Below the pieces are notes generated by a model that saw nothing but the letters and a program-made list of their open reading frames with translations, was not told the origin of the DNA and ran no database searches. Positions 36,301 through 45,194 of a DNA stretch of 64,000 bases are shown one piece after another. How positions within the stretch are numbered: position 1 is the stretch's first letter; the number at the start of each line of letters is the position of its first letter. Source of the DNA: Ectothiorhodospiraceae bacterium (lineage in GTDB: Bacteria > Pseudomonadota > Gammaproteobacteria > HK1). Where the stretch lies: assembly GCA_024234875.1 (NCBI GenBank), contig JACKNM010000005.1:186001-250000 (forward strand), given 5' to 3'. The translations under genes were made by a program, and so were the position numbers.

Positions 36301-38786
36301 GGCGGGCTACTGCACACGTCCTGCATCCAGTCCTTCCCGAACTGGGTGTCGTTGCCGGGCTGCGAGGTGCCGGCGGAGCCGCAGTTGCTGTCGCTCCAGT
36401 TCCCGCTGCGGGCGAAGGTGCGGACCTTGAGCTTGGCGTTGAAGTAGTAGGGCTCCTGGGTGTAGGCATCCCCACTGCTGTCGATCGCGAACTCTGCCGG
36501 CGTCGGCGAGCCCGCCTCCGGTCCGCGATCGTTCAGGTTCACCAGCAGCGCCTTGTTCTTCCATCCGTGCGGCACCGCGACGTGGCACCACATGCAGCGC
36601 ATGCGGCCGATGCGCTTGGCGTGGAATGCGTGCAGGTTCGAGTCCTTAGAGCCGCCGAAACCACTGGCGAAGTTCGCGCCCTCGTTCTCGTTCTGGTCGG
36701 TGGCGTAGTTGGTGTGGTTGTGACAACGGAAGCAGAGCCCGCTGTCGTTGGAGCCGGTGCTCGCGTTCCACGGGCCCTTGAGGATGAACTCGTTCTGCGA
36801 GCCGTGCGGGCCCCAGGGGTCGCCGTTCTCGCCGCCATTCGGCACCACGGTTCCGGGGGCGGTGTTGGAGCCGTGGCAGTCCGAGCAGTACATGGTCTGG
36901 GTGCCGATGTTGGTGCCGTTCCACGGCGACAGGAACAGATTGGTCGAGCTGCTCATGTCGCGAATGCTCGCGGTGCGCCCGGTCTCGCGCATCACCGGGT
37001 GCCAGGAGCGATGGTTGTTGGTGGTGTAGTTGGCGCCGGCGCCGCCGTCGCTGCGCGACACCTCGCCCTGGTGGGTGGTCGGCGACTGGAACTCGCGGGC
37101 CTGATTGGTGAACTGGGTGAGCCCGTTGTTGTCGTCGGTGGTGTTGGTGCCACCGCCGGAGTCGCCGAGGCTCGGCCGATTGCCGATCGGGTAGACGTTG
37201 TTGTCGGTGTAGCCGTAGTCGGAGTGGCACTTGAGGCAGATCTGGTACTCGCGTGTGACCCAGGGGCTGGTCACCGCGGTGCTCGCGCCGGTGCCACCGT
37301 CGCCCTTCTTCTCGACGTAACCGGTCGGCAGGGCGTGGAAGCTCGCCGAGCCGTAGAGCGGCTCCACCCCGAAGCCACCGCGCAGCACGCCGGACGCGAT
37401 GTTGGTGTGCCCGCTGGCGTGCGTGTGGGTGCCGGCGACGGTGGCGCCGGTGCCGTTGAACAGCCGATTCTTCATCACCCGGTGCGGATTGTGGCAGTCG
37501 GTGCATTCGGCGTGACGGTTGTCGAGCGTGCCGCCGAACAGCGCGTGCCCGAGACTCCCCTGGCTCTCGGTGAGATCGGCGTCGAGTGGGGTATGCGCCT
37601 CCTCCGACGCCACCTGGTCGGCGTTGGTGATCGGCATGTGGAAGTCGAGGCCGAAGTCGGTCTCGATGTCCGGGACCTCGGTGGTGTCCTGCAACGCGCT
37701 CGACGCAGCGGTGGTGTGGCACTGGTAGCAGGTCTCCTCCAGCGCCGGGCTGCCGCCGTCCTTGGGGAAGGCCACCGAGTCGGTGCCCTCGCGCAGCAGG
37801 CGCCGCGCGCCCTCGACGGTGTGGGTGTCGTGGCAGTTCAGGCACGACGCCTCCCACACCCGCATGCCGAGCGGGAACTCGCGCTGGGTTGCCGCCGAGT
37901 CCTTGTAGCGCTCGTCGGCGACCGCGCTCGAGGCGTGGGCCGAGCCCGCCCACGCCGCGCCGAGCTTGTCGTGGCAGGCGAGACAGACGATGTCGACGTT
38001 CTCGTTGAAGCTGCTGCCGACCGGCGTCGCGGTCTGGAAGCGGTTCAGACGCAGGAACTTGATGCTGTAGGGCAGGGCGTCGTCGCGGATGTGCGGATCG
38101 TGGCAGCTCGTGCACTCGAGCTTGCCGTTCTCCAATGGCACCAGCGGCTTGACCCCGCTCACCCGGGTCGCGATGTGACCCTCGATCACCGGATCGCGCA
38201 GCTCGCCGTCGGCGGTGGCGAGCGCGCTGTCGTAGGTGAAGGAGATCGGGTGGTCGTTGGTGAGGTCGACCCCGAGCCGGCGGGTGAAGCCGGTGCCCTC
38301 GCCAGCGCCGGCGTTCATGGTGCCGCCGGCCGCGGTGCCGGTCATCTGGATGGTGACGTCGGTCTGGCCGTTGGCGACGTTGACGGCGCCGATGGCGAGC
38401 GTTCCGTCGTGGCACGACAGGCAGAGCTTGGAGCTGCCGCCGGGAGTCGCGGCGATGTCGTCGGCGTCGATCGTGCTCGAGGTGTACGGGGTGTATGTCG
38501 CGCCGGATTCCTTACGGTTCCACAGCGGCGCACCGGGAATCGCCTCCGCGGCGTGGGGGGTGTGGCAGAAGACGCAGATCTGGCTCTCCTGGGTGGCCTT
38601 GACCGGGCCCGGACCACTGGCCGAGAGGTTGTGCCTGGTGTTGGTCACGTCCGAGATGCGTGCCGCGAGCGCCGCGTTCCACGGCAGTGCGCCGGCCAGC
38701 GCGAGCAAGGCGGCGCCGAGCGCGAGACACACGCCTCGCCGAGCGGCGCGATGCGGAGCGAGTCGGGTGGGTTCGGCCACGCCCAT
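36297..38786 (-). CDS. Secreted eleven-haem cytochrome c
   Basis: 829 residues with a signal peptide (LALGAALLALAGALPWNAALAA). Eleven CXXCH motifs in order: CVFCH, CLSCH, CTSCH, CLACH, CLNCH, CYQCH, CTDCH, CLKCH, CSDCH, CFRCH and CMWCH. The N-terminal third (TNTRHNLSASG, ICVFCHTPHAAE, LTNDHPISF, LECTSCHDPH) is the same module as in the four- and five-haem proteins at 46.7, 50.2 and 53.2 kb. The C-terminal part is rich in Asn, Gly, Ser and Thr, as in exposed extracellular cytochromes. There is no lipobox. It is the largest electron carrier of the locus and the best candidate for the periplasm-spanning or outer-surface partner of the barrel at 43.4 kb. The ATG overlaps the NHL stop by one base. 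Confidence 0.94.
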   Translation of the reverse strand: MGVAEPTRLAPHRAARRGVCLALGAALLALAGALPWNAALAARISDVTNTRHNLSASGPGPVKATQESQICVFCHTPHAAEAIPGAPLWNRKESGATYTPYTSSTIDADDIAATPGGSSKLCLSCHDGTLAIGAVNVANGQTDVTIQMTGTAAGGTMNAGAGEGTGFTRRLGVDLTNDHPISFTYDSALATADGELRDPVIEGHIATRVSGVKPLVPLENGKLECTSCHDPHIRDDALPYSIKFLRLNRFQTATPVGSSFNENVDIVCLACHDKLGAAWAGSAHASSAVADERYKDSAATQREFPLGMRVWEASCLNCHDTHTVEGARRLLREGTDSVAFPKDGGSPALEETCYQCHTTAASSALQDTTEVPDIETDFGLDFHMPITNADQVASEEAHTPLDADLTESQGSLGHALFGGTLDNRHAECTDCHNPHRVMKNRLFNGTGATVAGTHTHASGHTNIASGVLRGGFGVEPLYGSASFHALPTGYVEKKGDGGTGASTAVTSPWVTREYQICLKCHSDYGYTDNNVYPIGNRPSLGDSGGGTNTTDDNNGLTQFTNQAREFQSPTTHQGEVSRSDGGAGANYTTNNHRSWHPVMRETGRTASIRDMSSSTNLFLSPWNGTNIGTQTMYCSDCHGSNTAPGTVVPNGGENGDPWGPHGSQNEFILKGPWNASTGSNDSGLCFRCHNHTNYATDQNENEGANFASGFGGSKDSNLHAFHAKRIGRMRCMWCHVAVPHGWKNKALLVNLNDRGPEAGSPTPAEFAIDSSGDAYTQEPYYFNAKLKVRTFARSGNWSDSNCGSAGTSQPGNDTQFGKDWMQDVCSSPP

Positions 38787-39871
38787 CACGAGCCTCCCAG
38801 GAACTGGAATATCGACACTCGGCCGTTGAACATGTCCGCCACGTAGACCCGGCTTCGCGCATCGGTCCACACCCCGGCGGGGAGGTAGAACTGACCCGGC
38901 GCCTTGCCGGTGCCGCCGATCGGCAGCAGCAAGCGCCCCTCGGCATCGTAGACGAGCAGGTAGTCGTAGTAGGACTCGACGACGTAGATGTTGCCCTCGT
39001 CGTCGACCGCGATCCCCTTCGGGCGGGTGAGGTTGCCGACGTACAGCCCGCGCTCGCCGAAGTGCTCGACCACCGCCCCCTCGCGGTCGAAGACCTGGAC
39101 CCGCGAGTTCAGCGTGTCCGACACGTACAGCCGCCCACGCGACCACGCGATGTGGGTCGGCGCATTGAGCTCGCCCACCGCCTTGCCGTGCCGGCCGATG
39201 TAGTCCACGAGCACGCCGGTCTCGTCGAACACCTTGATGTCGTTCTCGCGGGTGTCGGCGACGAACACGAGCCGGCGCTCGGGGTCCCGCGCGATGCCGG
39301 TCGGGCGCGTCAGCACGTCGTCACCGAAACGACCGCGTGACTCGCCGTCGTGGCCGAACCGGAACACCGCGCCGAGCTCTGCGTCGGTCACCAGGACATC
39401 GCCGCTCGGTAGTGGTAGCACGCCGATCGGTGCCACGAAGCGCACCCCGGGCTCGGCCTCGTGCCAGACCAGCATCCGCGCCGCCGGCTCGTCGAAGACG
39501 AACACCGCCTGATGGCTGACGTCGGTGACGTAGACGCGCCCGGCGCCGTCGACCGCCCCACTCTGCGGGCGCTGCAGCACCACCGGCGCGTCGCGGCTCT
39601 GGCCGAGGCCGACGATCCAGGCAAGAAGCGCTGCCGCGCCCTCGCGCCCCTGTCCGCCGACCTCTCGGAGGTTGTCCTCGCCGGTGAGCTGGCCGGCGTA
39701 GAGGTAGCGCGGGACCTCCGGGCTCGGGGGCCAGACCAGGGCGGCGCCGGTGGCCGGTACCGCCGCGTCGAGGCGCAGCTCGCGCTCCGGCTCCGCGCAG
39801 CCAGCGAGCATCGTCGCGACGACGAGCGCGGCCGTCGTGTGGGCGAGTCGGACGCGCAGCGCGCTCACCAT
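38786..39871 (-). CDS. NHL-repeat six-bladed beta-propeller lipoprotein
   Basis: 361 residues. The signal peptide ends in a lipobox (LVVATMLAGC), so the mature protein is lipid-anchored. About six NHL blades follow (PQSGAVDGAGRVYVTDVSH, PIGVLPLPSGDVLVTDAEL, PTGIARDPERRLVFVADTR, PTHIAWSRGRLYVSDTLNS, PKGIAVDDEGNIYVVESYY, PAGVWTDARSRVYVADMFN). NHL propellers are protein-protein interaction discs, and lipoproteins of this kind recur beside multihaem cytochromes. Two paralogues lie at 49.0 and 51.8 kb. It is joined to both neighbours by start-stop overlaps. Confidence 0.93.
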   Translation of the reverse strand: MVSALRVRLAHTTAALVVATMLAGCAEPERELRLDAAVPATGAALVWPPSPEVPRYLYAGQLTGEDNLREVGGQGREGAAALLAWIVGLGQSRDAPVVLQRPQSGAVDGAGRVYVTDVSHQAVFVFDEPAARMLVWHEAEPGVRFVAPIGVLPLPSGDVLVTDAELGAVFRFGHDGESRGRFGDDVLTRPTGIARDPERRLVFVADTRENDIKVFDETGVLVDYIGRHGKAVGELNAPTHIAWSRGRLYVSDTLNSRVQVFDREGAVVEHFGERGLYVGNLTRPKGIAVDDEGNIYVVESYYDYLLVYDAEGRLLLPIGGTGKAPGQFYLPAGVWTDARSRVYVADMFNGRVSIFQFLGGS

Positions 39872-40299
39872 CGCCCGGGCCCTACCGTGGTGTGACCGCC
39901 GTGGATGCCGCTCGGCAGGCCCGGCTTGCCGGTGTGGCAGAGGTCGCAGTTCTCCGTCGACCAGGCGATCTCGCCGTTGTGGCACATGCCGCAGAACTTG
40001 CCCTCGACGATGTCGGCCATGGTCACGTCGTTGGCCCCCGCGCGCATCACGAAGCCGAGCTCGTGGTGGCAGACCTTGCAGCGGAAGCGGATGCGATGGA
40101 ACCAGTGCGGAAACACCACCGGGCGCACACCTTCGCGCTCGGCGCGCCGATTGAACACGACGTCCGCGTACTCCGCACCGGCCTCGGGCGCGAGCGCCGC
40201 GGCCATCCCGACCATCACCAGCGCGACGAGACCGGGCGCGCCGCGGGGCCGGCGTGTCGCGCGGGCGGATCGGCGGGGTTGGTGGTGGCGCTCGATCAT
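39865..40299 (-). CDS. Periplasmic three-haem cytochrome c (c7-like, type A)
   Basis: 144 residues with a signal peptide ending near GAEA. Three CXXCH motifs: CKVCH, CGMCH and CDLCH. The block FPHWFHRIRFRCKVCH, GANDVTMADIVEGKFCGMCH and NCDLCHTGKPG is the c7-type triheme fold, with extra His residues for bis-His ligation. It is a close paralogue of the protein at 42964-43398. It should be a soluble periplasmic carrier. It starts two bases after the next triheme gene and overlaps the NHL gene by seven bases. Confidence 0.93.
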   Translation of the reverse strand: MIERHHQPRRSARATRRPRGAPGLVALVMVGMAAALAPEAGAEYADVVFNRRAEREGVRPVVFPHWFHRIRFRCKVCHHELGFVMRAGANDVTMADIVEGKFCGMCHNGEIAWSTENCDLCHTGKPGLPSGIHGGHTTVGPGRW

Positions 40300-40301
40300 G
40301 G

Positions 40302-40850
40302 TCAGCGGATGAGGTCGTTACGTGGAACGCTATGGCATCGCTTGCACTCGGTGAGCGGGAACGCGACTGCGCCGTGGCAGCGGCCGCAGTACTCGCCCTC
40401 GAGAATCTTGAACATGTTCACCGGGTTGGCGCCGATCTTCTTCTTGAACAGGTGATCGTGGCAGTTGGCGCAGTCGAGCCACTCCGTGTGCACCAGGTGC
40501 GGGAACCGAACCATCGGCATCTCGCTGGTCTCCGGGAAGATGACGTCGAGGTCGAGCAGGTTGACCTTGGTCTCCGGAAACACGTTGGTACGCGGTTTGA
40601 TGATGCCCTGACGCAACGCCTCCACCCAGTTCACACGATTACCGGCGGTGTCCGGTGGCAGGACCGACAGTGCCTCCGATGGCTTCTGCAGATACTGCAG
40701 CCCCGGTGCCGCCGGATCGTGCACGCCGTCGTCGTCGAGCGGGCGCCATTCGCGTGCGCCGGCGCCGCCGGTGCTCGCCATCGCCGCGACGAGCCACACC
40801 GCGGCGGCCGCACGTCGGTGGCGCGATCGGCCGGCGCGCACTCTCGTCAT
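40302..40850 (-). CDS. Periplasmic three-haem cytochrome c with conserved N-terminal segment (type B)
   Basis: 182 residues with a signal peptide (AAAAVWLVAAMASTGGAGA). Residues about 35-90 form a segment (DGVHDP, LQYLQKPSEAL, GNRVNWVEALRQGIIKPR) found also in the proteins at 42.0 and 50.9 kb. The triheme block follows: CANCH, CGRCH and CKRCH, with FPHLVHTEWLDC and GANPVNMFKILEGEYC. It is the first gene of the long coupled operon. Its leader lies in a repeat-rich region (40859-41028). It is likely a periplasmic electron carrier between the inner membrane and the barrel complex. Confidence 0.92.
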   Translation of the reverse strand: MTRVRAGRSRHRRAAAAVWLVAAMASTGGAGAREWRPLDDDGVHDPAAPGLQYLQKPSEALSVLPPDTAGNRVNWVEALRQGIIKPRTNVFPETKVNLLDLDVIFPETSEMPMVRFPHLVHTEWLDCANCHDHLFKKKIGANPVNMFKILEGEYCGRCHGAVAFPLTECKRCHSVPRNDLIR

Positions 40851-40858
40851 CCTGCCAA

Positions 40859-40956
40859 GGAAGGTCCGCAAGACCCCAGACCTTCCTGCGGTGCAGGGCT
40901 TGTCCTGAGCGCCGCCGAAGGGATGCACCGCCATGCTCGATCGCGTAAGCGATCGA
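40859..40956. repeat. Two short hairpins in the leader of the long operon
   Basis: GGAAGGTC (40859-40866) pairs with GACCTTCC (40879-40886), and TCGATCGC (40937-40944) pairs with GCGATCGA (40949-40956) around GTAA; both are perfect 8-base stems. Between them, 40896-40920 resembles a short GC-rich interspersed repeat (GGCTTGTCCTGAGC...) seen scattered in many environmental proteobacteria. They may affect transcript stability. Confidence 0.45.
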
Positions 40957-40957
40957 A

Positions 40958-41028
40958 CATGTGAGGCAGGTGCAAACCGCGCCTTGCGCCTGCCGTCTCT
41001 GCGCAACTCCACGATGGAGTTGTGCAGA
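40958..41028. repeat. 71-bp double-hairpin repeat, copy 1
   Basis: Two consecutive hairpins: 40965-40975 with 40984-40994 (11 pairs, one G-T), and 40998-41011 with 41015-41028 (14 pairs, one G-T, three-base loop). A clearly related copy lies at 62419-62490. Copy 1 sits between the coiled-coil gene and the first operon gene. Confidence 0.7.
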
Positions 41029-41034
41029 TCGTCC

Positions 41035-41904
41035 CTAACCGGGAATGTAGACACCGGCGCCGCGAATGGCCCGCACCAGCTCCTTGGTCGAGCGCTCGAG
41101 GGTCCCGATCGCGCCGCGGAAGTCGCCGCGGCCGGCCAATCCCTCGGCCTCCTCGCGCAGTTGCCGGGCGCGATCGAGGAAGCCCTGGACCATCCGGTCG
41201 ACGCCCTTCGACGCGCGCTTCTCCTCCAGCAGCACCGTCACCAGCATGCGGTGGGTCTCGTTGCGGTCGACCTCGTAACGGTACTCCTCCTCGGGGGTCG
41301 CGAACGTGAGCGACCGGACCAGGGTGTCACCACCACGCAGATCCTCGATCTCGCGTTTGGCGACGTCGTAGGCCTCGTCGGCGCGCTTGCGTGCGCCCTG
41401 GGCGTCACCGGCTCGACGCATCGACTCGGCCTCGGCGATCAGGGCCTCCGCGCGCTTCACCGCGGCCTGCGCGCGTGCGCCCTGACCCTTCTCCTTGCCG
41501 ATCCGCTCCAGCGCCTTGGTCAGCACGCCGACGCTCTCGATCCGCTCGTCGAGGTCGTGCTGGCGCTTCTCCTCGAGCGCCGCCGGCGCGCCGGCCAGGC
41601 GCACCGCCTCGAACATCTCCTTGCTGGCCTGCTTCATCAGGTCGTCGGCCGCCGCCTGGTCGCCGGCCTGATGACGCGACTGCGCGTCCCGAAACAGCGC
41701 GCGAGCGCGCTCGCGCTTGTCCATGGCGGCCTGCACGCCGCTCGCCTCGACCTGGCGTGCGCCCGAGGACGACTCGATCAGGCGCTCGACGTTCGCCAGC
41801 CGCGACGCGGTGGCATCGGCGTTGCCAGGGGTGGTCTGCGCCGCGCAGGGGCCGACTGCGAGCCACGCGCCCAGCAGGCCCGATACGACGATCATCTTTC
41901 GCAT
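41035..41904 (-). CDS. Periplasmic coiled-coil protein of unknown function
   Basis: 289 residues. A signal peptide (MIVVSGLLGAWLAVGPCAAQ) precedes an almost wholly alpha-helical, charged region with heptad patterns (about 45-285; for example ALFRDAQSRHQAGDQAAADD, AVKRAEALIAEAESMRRAGD). No cysteines or haem motifs occur in the mature part. I recognise no family. The repeats look TPR-like in places. It lies between the c5/triheme fusion and the main operon, on the same strand, so a scaffold or chaperone role in assembling the cytochrome complex is a reasonable guess. The ATG follows GAGGT at six bases. Confidence 0.85.
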   Translation of the reverse strand: MRKMIVVSGLLGAWLAVGPCAAQTTPGNADATASRLANVERLIESSSGARQVEASGVQAAMDKRERARALFRDAQSRHQAGDQAAADDLMKQASKEMFEAVRLAGAPAALEEKRQHDLDERIESVGVLTKALERIGKEKGQGARAQAAVKRAEALIAEAESMRRAGDAQGARKRADEAYDVAKREIEDLRGGDTLVRSLTFATPEEEYRYEVDRNETHRMLVTVLLEEKRASKGVDRMVQGFLDRARQLREEAEGLAGRGDFRGAIGTLERSTKELVRAIRGAGVYIPG

Positions 41905-41992
41905 GGTGCGACCTCGTGTGTTCGTCACCGCCGCTCACCGCCGGAGGCGAATCCGCCCGGGCGCCGAGAGCGGGCCCGGCCGAGCCGCCGGC

Positions 41993-42946
41993 TCATCGCG
42001 ACGCGGTGGTCTGCTTCTTGTTCGAATGGCAACGGCGACAGTCCGACACCGGGAATGCGACCTTGCCGTGACAGACTCCGCACTGCTTGCCGAGGAGGAT
42101 GCCCGCCATGCTGATCTGGTTGGCGCCCTTCTGCGGCACGAAGATCGCGGGGTGGCAGTTCGAGCAGTCCAGCCACTCCGTGTGCTGCTTGTGCGGATAC
42201 ACCACGTCGGGCATCGAGCCCTTGACCTCGCGCACGATGTTCAGATCCATGATTACCGGCTGCTTGCCGGAGTCGAACAGCTCGTAGCGTGGTGCGATCT
42301 TCCCGCTCGCGAGTGCCTCGACCCAGTCGACGCGATTGCCGCCGGTGCCCTGTGGCAGTGCGGCGAATGCCTCGCGCGGTGCCTGCAGGATCTCGGTGCC
42401 GGGGTTGGTCGGGTCGTGAATCCCGTCCTCCATCGGTGGCGGATTGCGCTTCGACGGCGGCTTGAGCAGTCGGTTGAACGAGTTCGCGCCCGCGGTCTGG
42501 CGGCGTGGCGCCGGTGCTGCCTTCGGTGCGGGCGTCGGCGCCGGCGCGGCGGCGGGCGCAGCCGCCGGTGCCGGGGCGGGAGCGGCGGCGGTCTGGGTCG
42601 GCGCGGCGGCGGGTGCGGAGGGTGGCGCGCCGCCGCCCTCCACCTGGGCCAGCATGTGCTCCACCGCGGCGCGCACGTCGGCGTCGCTCAAGCCCGGGTT
42701 TCCACCGCGCGGAGGCATCGCCTTGAAGCCGTTGAGGGCGTGCTCGAGCAGCGTCTCGCGGGGTTGGGCGAGACGGGCCGTCCAGTCCGCCGGCGCGTCG
42801 GGCTTCGGGGCACCGAGCAGGCCGGTGCGATGGCAGGCCGCGCACTTCACCTCGTACACGTCCTTGCCGGCGGCCGCGGCATCGGTGCCGAGTGCGAGCA
42901 GGGCGAGGGCACCACCGATCAGGCGCAGGACTCCCGTCGTCGGCAT
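41993..42946 (-). CDS. Cytochrome c5 / triheme fusion (four haems)
   Basis: 317 residues. A signal peptide is followed by a c5-type domain with CAACH and the Met-ligand motif NGFKAMPPRGG (about 25-105), then a long Ala/Pro hinge (about 108-155). A type B triheme domain comes last (DGIHDP, GNRVDWVEALASGKIAPR; then CSNCH, CGVCH, CRRCH). The c5 part is the same module as in the dihaem protein at 16.2 kb. A His/Met haem joined by a flexible arm to three low-potential haems would suit electron hand-over between a quinol-side partner and the barrel complex. The ATG lies a few bases after AGGGGGGAGAG. The upstream triheme gene ends 17 bases before. Confidence 0.92.
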   Translation of the reverse strand: MPTTGVLRLIGGALALLALGTDAAAAGKDVYEVKCAACHRTGLLGAPKPDAPADWTARLAQPRETLLEHALNGFKAMPPRGGNPGLSDADVRAAVEHMLAQVEGGGAPPSAPAAAPTQTAAAPAPAPAAAPAAAPAPTPAPKAAPAPRRQTAGANSFNRLLKPPSKRNPPPMEDGIHDPTNPGTEILQAPREAFAALPQGTGGNRVDWVEALASGKIAPRYELFDSGKQPVIMDLNIVREVKGSMPDVVYPHKQHTEWLDCSNCHPAIFVPQKGANQISMAGILLGKQCGVCHGKVAFPVSDCRRCHSNKKQTTASR

Positions 42947-42963
42947 CGTTCTCTCCCCCTTCT

Positions 42964-43398
42964 TCACTTGTTCACCGGCGTGAGCAGCTTCTGCAGCGTG
43001 CTCTCGTGGACCTGGGTCGGCGTTCCCGGCTTGCCCGAGTGGCAGAGATCGCAGTTCTCGATCGACCATGCGATCTCGCCGTTGTGGCATGCCCCGCAGT
43101 ACTCGCCGTCGATGATCTTCAGCATGTTGATCTCGTTGCCGCCGGCCTGGAACTTGAACCCCAGATCGGCGTGGCAGACCTTGCAGCGGAACCGGACCCG
43201 GTGAAACCAGTGGGGGAACACGACCGGACGCATCTCCGCCTTGTCGGAGAAGTTGTTGATGACCACGTCACCGTACTCGGCATGGCTACCCGGGGCCGTG
43301 AGGCCGGCCAGCAGCGCGACGCACAACGTCGCGAGCATCATGGCGAGACCCCTTCGTCGCAACACTCGACCGAGGCCAGCCAGGGCTGCAGTGGTCAT
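42964..43398 (-). CDS. Periplasmic three-haem cytochrome c (c7-like, type A, paralogue)
   Basis: 144 residues, the same length as its paralogue at 39865-40299 and very similar across FPHWFHRVRFRCKVCH, GEYCGACHNGEIAW and ENCDLCHSGKPG. The signal peptide is MLATLCVALLAGLTAPGSHA. Three haems. The ATG overlaps the stop of the barrel gene (TGATG), so the barrel and this carrier are made together. This pairing is what one expects of a conduit in which a periplasmic cytochrome loads an outer-membrane porin-cytochrome complex. Confidence 0.93.
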   Translation of the reverse strand: MTTAALAGLGRVLRRRGLAMMLATLCVALLAGLTAPGSHAEYGDVVINNFSDKAEMRPVVFPHWFHRVRFRCKVCHADLGFKFQAGGNEINMLKIIDGEYCGACHNGEIAWSIENCDLCHSGKPGTPTQVHESTLQKLLTPVNK

Positions 43399-45194
43399 CA
43401 GAAGATTCCTCCGAAGCTACGAGTGATCGTGAGCAGGACGGCGGCGTCGCGCTGTCCGTCGTTGTCGGTGTAGGTCGCGCTGAACCGGAGATCGAGGAGG
43501 CCGACGCGATAGTCGAGTCGCGCCTCGGCGGAGATCTCGGTGTCCCCGTCCGGATCGCCGGTGGTGACGAACGTGAGGCTGTCGGCGCGCGCGCGGAGCT
43601 CCGACGTCAGGCGCAGCCGGCGCACACCGAACAGCCGTCCGTGCCGGTAGGTCACGCCGGCGCTCGAGAACTGGAACGTGTCGGTGTCCTCCTCACGCAC
43701 CTGGCGCACCACACTCATGCTCGCGCTCGCCGACAGCGAGGCGTACGGCCCGAGGGCGTGGGTGTGGGTGACCTGGAAATTCGCGCTCTGCAGCGCGGTG
43801 TCGGAGCCGGACGCGCCGCGATTGCCGAACGAGCGGTTGTCGTTCAGGTCGAGGCGGGCGCTCGACTGCGAGCGCGCGCTGCCGCGCGCGAGCGCGAAGG
43901 AGAGGCCGTGGTTCACGGTCTCGGAGTCGGCGTTCACCGTGTCGTAGCTGACCGAGCCGCTCTGGTTGGCGCTCATGGTCAGCGTGAACCCGCCGATCGA
44001 CTCGAATGCGAAGATGCGATTCAGTGAATGGCCGGCGCTCAGCCCCACCGACTGCGCAGTCTGGCCGAGGCTCGAGTACACGTTGTTGCCCGACAGCGAC
44101 GTCGACCAACCGTAGTTGAAGCCGAGAAGGTCGAACGCGTCGGGCGCGTAGGTCAGCGATGCCGACTGGAACGACGACGTGACGTCGGGGCCGCCGTCGC
44201 TCACGCTGTAGCTCGCGTCGGCATTCGCGTTCAGCCGCAGGTCGTCGGTAAAGTCGTAGTTCGCGCCGAGTGCCGCCCCGACGCTCTGGGTCGAGGTGTC
44301 GAAGCCGCGCGACTCGCTGGTGGTCGAGTCCATTCGCAGCGAGCCGGTCGCACTGAGCGGGCGCTCCTGCGAGCGCCAGCTACCGACGCTGTTCAGGGTG
44401 AAGCTGGTCGTCGCGGCATCGCCGAAATCGGTGTCGAGGGTGCTGTTCGAGGCGCTGAGGAAGCTCTGGACCGACATCCAGTCGTCGGGCCGGTAGTCGT
44501 GGTTGAACGTCGCCACCACGTCGCGCAGCTTCTGCGAGCTGCCGAGGAAGTCGGTGGCCTGCTGCTGGGCGTCGAGCTCGGCCTGGAACCGATGGCCCGG
44601 CATGCCGTAGGCGAGCTGCAGGTTGAGGTTGTCCCGCACCGCATCCAGACCCTCGCCACCCTGATCGATGTCGCGCTGCAGGCGACCCGAGATGTCGGCG
44701 TTGATGCCGGGCGGGCGATACCGCTGGGTGAGACCGAAGGTCATCGTGCGGTTGTGTGGCTCGCGAACGACCGTCGACTCGAAGTCGGCGCTCGAGTCGG
44801 TGACGTTGAAGAACACCGTCCCGGGGAAGTGGCTCTGCGGGAAGTAGCCGACGGTGAAGCCACCGGCGAGCGCGAGGCTGTCGGAGTCGGTGGCGGCATA
44901 GGTGTTCGACTGCGCGACCGTGGCGGTGGTGGTGAGGGTCGCGAACCAGGGCTGCCAGATGAACGTGTCCAGGTTGACCTGGAGCTCGCGGGAGAGCTGG
45001 ATGACCTCGTCGCCGTCCTGCGGGAAGAACGCCCGCGTGGCCGACTGGAGTCGGCCGGTGTAGCGGATTGGAGGGAGCTGCTGGGCCTGCACTGTCGAGG
45101 GCACTATCACGGGCAACAATGAACCGAGCCACGCCGCTGCACCGAGCGCGGCGACGAATGTCGCAGTGCGGGGTCCTGGCCCCGGCCGAACCAC
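43398..45194 (-). CDS. Large outer-membrane beta-barrel protein (putative conduit porin)
   Basis: About 598 residues from the GTG at 45194; this start is uncertain, as no strong ribosome site is visible. The signal peptide ends near VPSTVQAQQ. The mature protein alternates short amphipathic beta-strands with Ser/Asp/Asn/Gly-rich turns, contains almost no Cys and ends in Phe (TRSFGGIF), all typical of BAM-assembled barrels. The length would allow 20 or more strands, similar in size to porins that sheath cytochromes in metal-reducing bacteria, but I cannot assign it to a named family by eye. It is translationally coupled to a triheme cytochrome and preceded by a PpiC-type isomerase. Confidence 0.82.
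   Translation of the reverse strand: MVRPGPGPRTATFVAALGAAAWLGSLLPVIVPSTVQAQQLPPIRYTGRLQSATRAFFPQDGDEVIQLSRELQVNLDTFIWQPWFATLTTTATVAQSNTYAATDSDSLALAGGFTVGYFPQSHFPGTVFFNVTDSSADFESTVVREPHNRTMTFGLTQRYRPPGINADISGRLQRDIDQGGEGLDAVRDNLNLQLAYGMPGHRFQAELDAQQQATDFLGSSQKLRDVVATFNHDYRPDDWMSVQSFLSASNSTLDTDFGDAATTSFTLNSVGSWRSQERPLSATGSLRMDSTTSESRGFDTSTQSVGAALGANYDFTDDLRLNANADASYSVSDGGPDVTSSFQSASLTYAPDAFDLLGFNYGWSTSLSGNNVYSSLGQTAQSVGLSAGHSLNRIFAFESIGGFTLTMSANQSGSVSYDTVNADSETVNHGLSFALARGSARSQSSARLDLNDNRSFGNRGASGSDTALQSANFQVTHTHALGPYASLSASASMSVVRQVREEDTDTFQFSSAGVTYRHGRLFGVRRLRLTSELRARADSLTFVTTGDPDGDTEISAEARLDYRVGLLDLRFSATYTDNDGQRDAAVLLTITRSFGGIF

Noticed and set aside
36567..38846. Long plus-strand open frame (759 codons) opposite the eleven-haem gene
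   Set aside because: It is the antisense of a clear cytochrome gene with eleven CXXCH motifs; its translation is low-complexity Val/Arg/Gly with no domain and no ribosome site.
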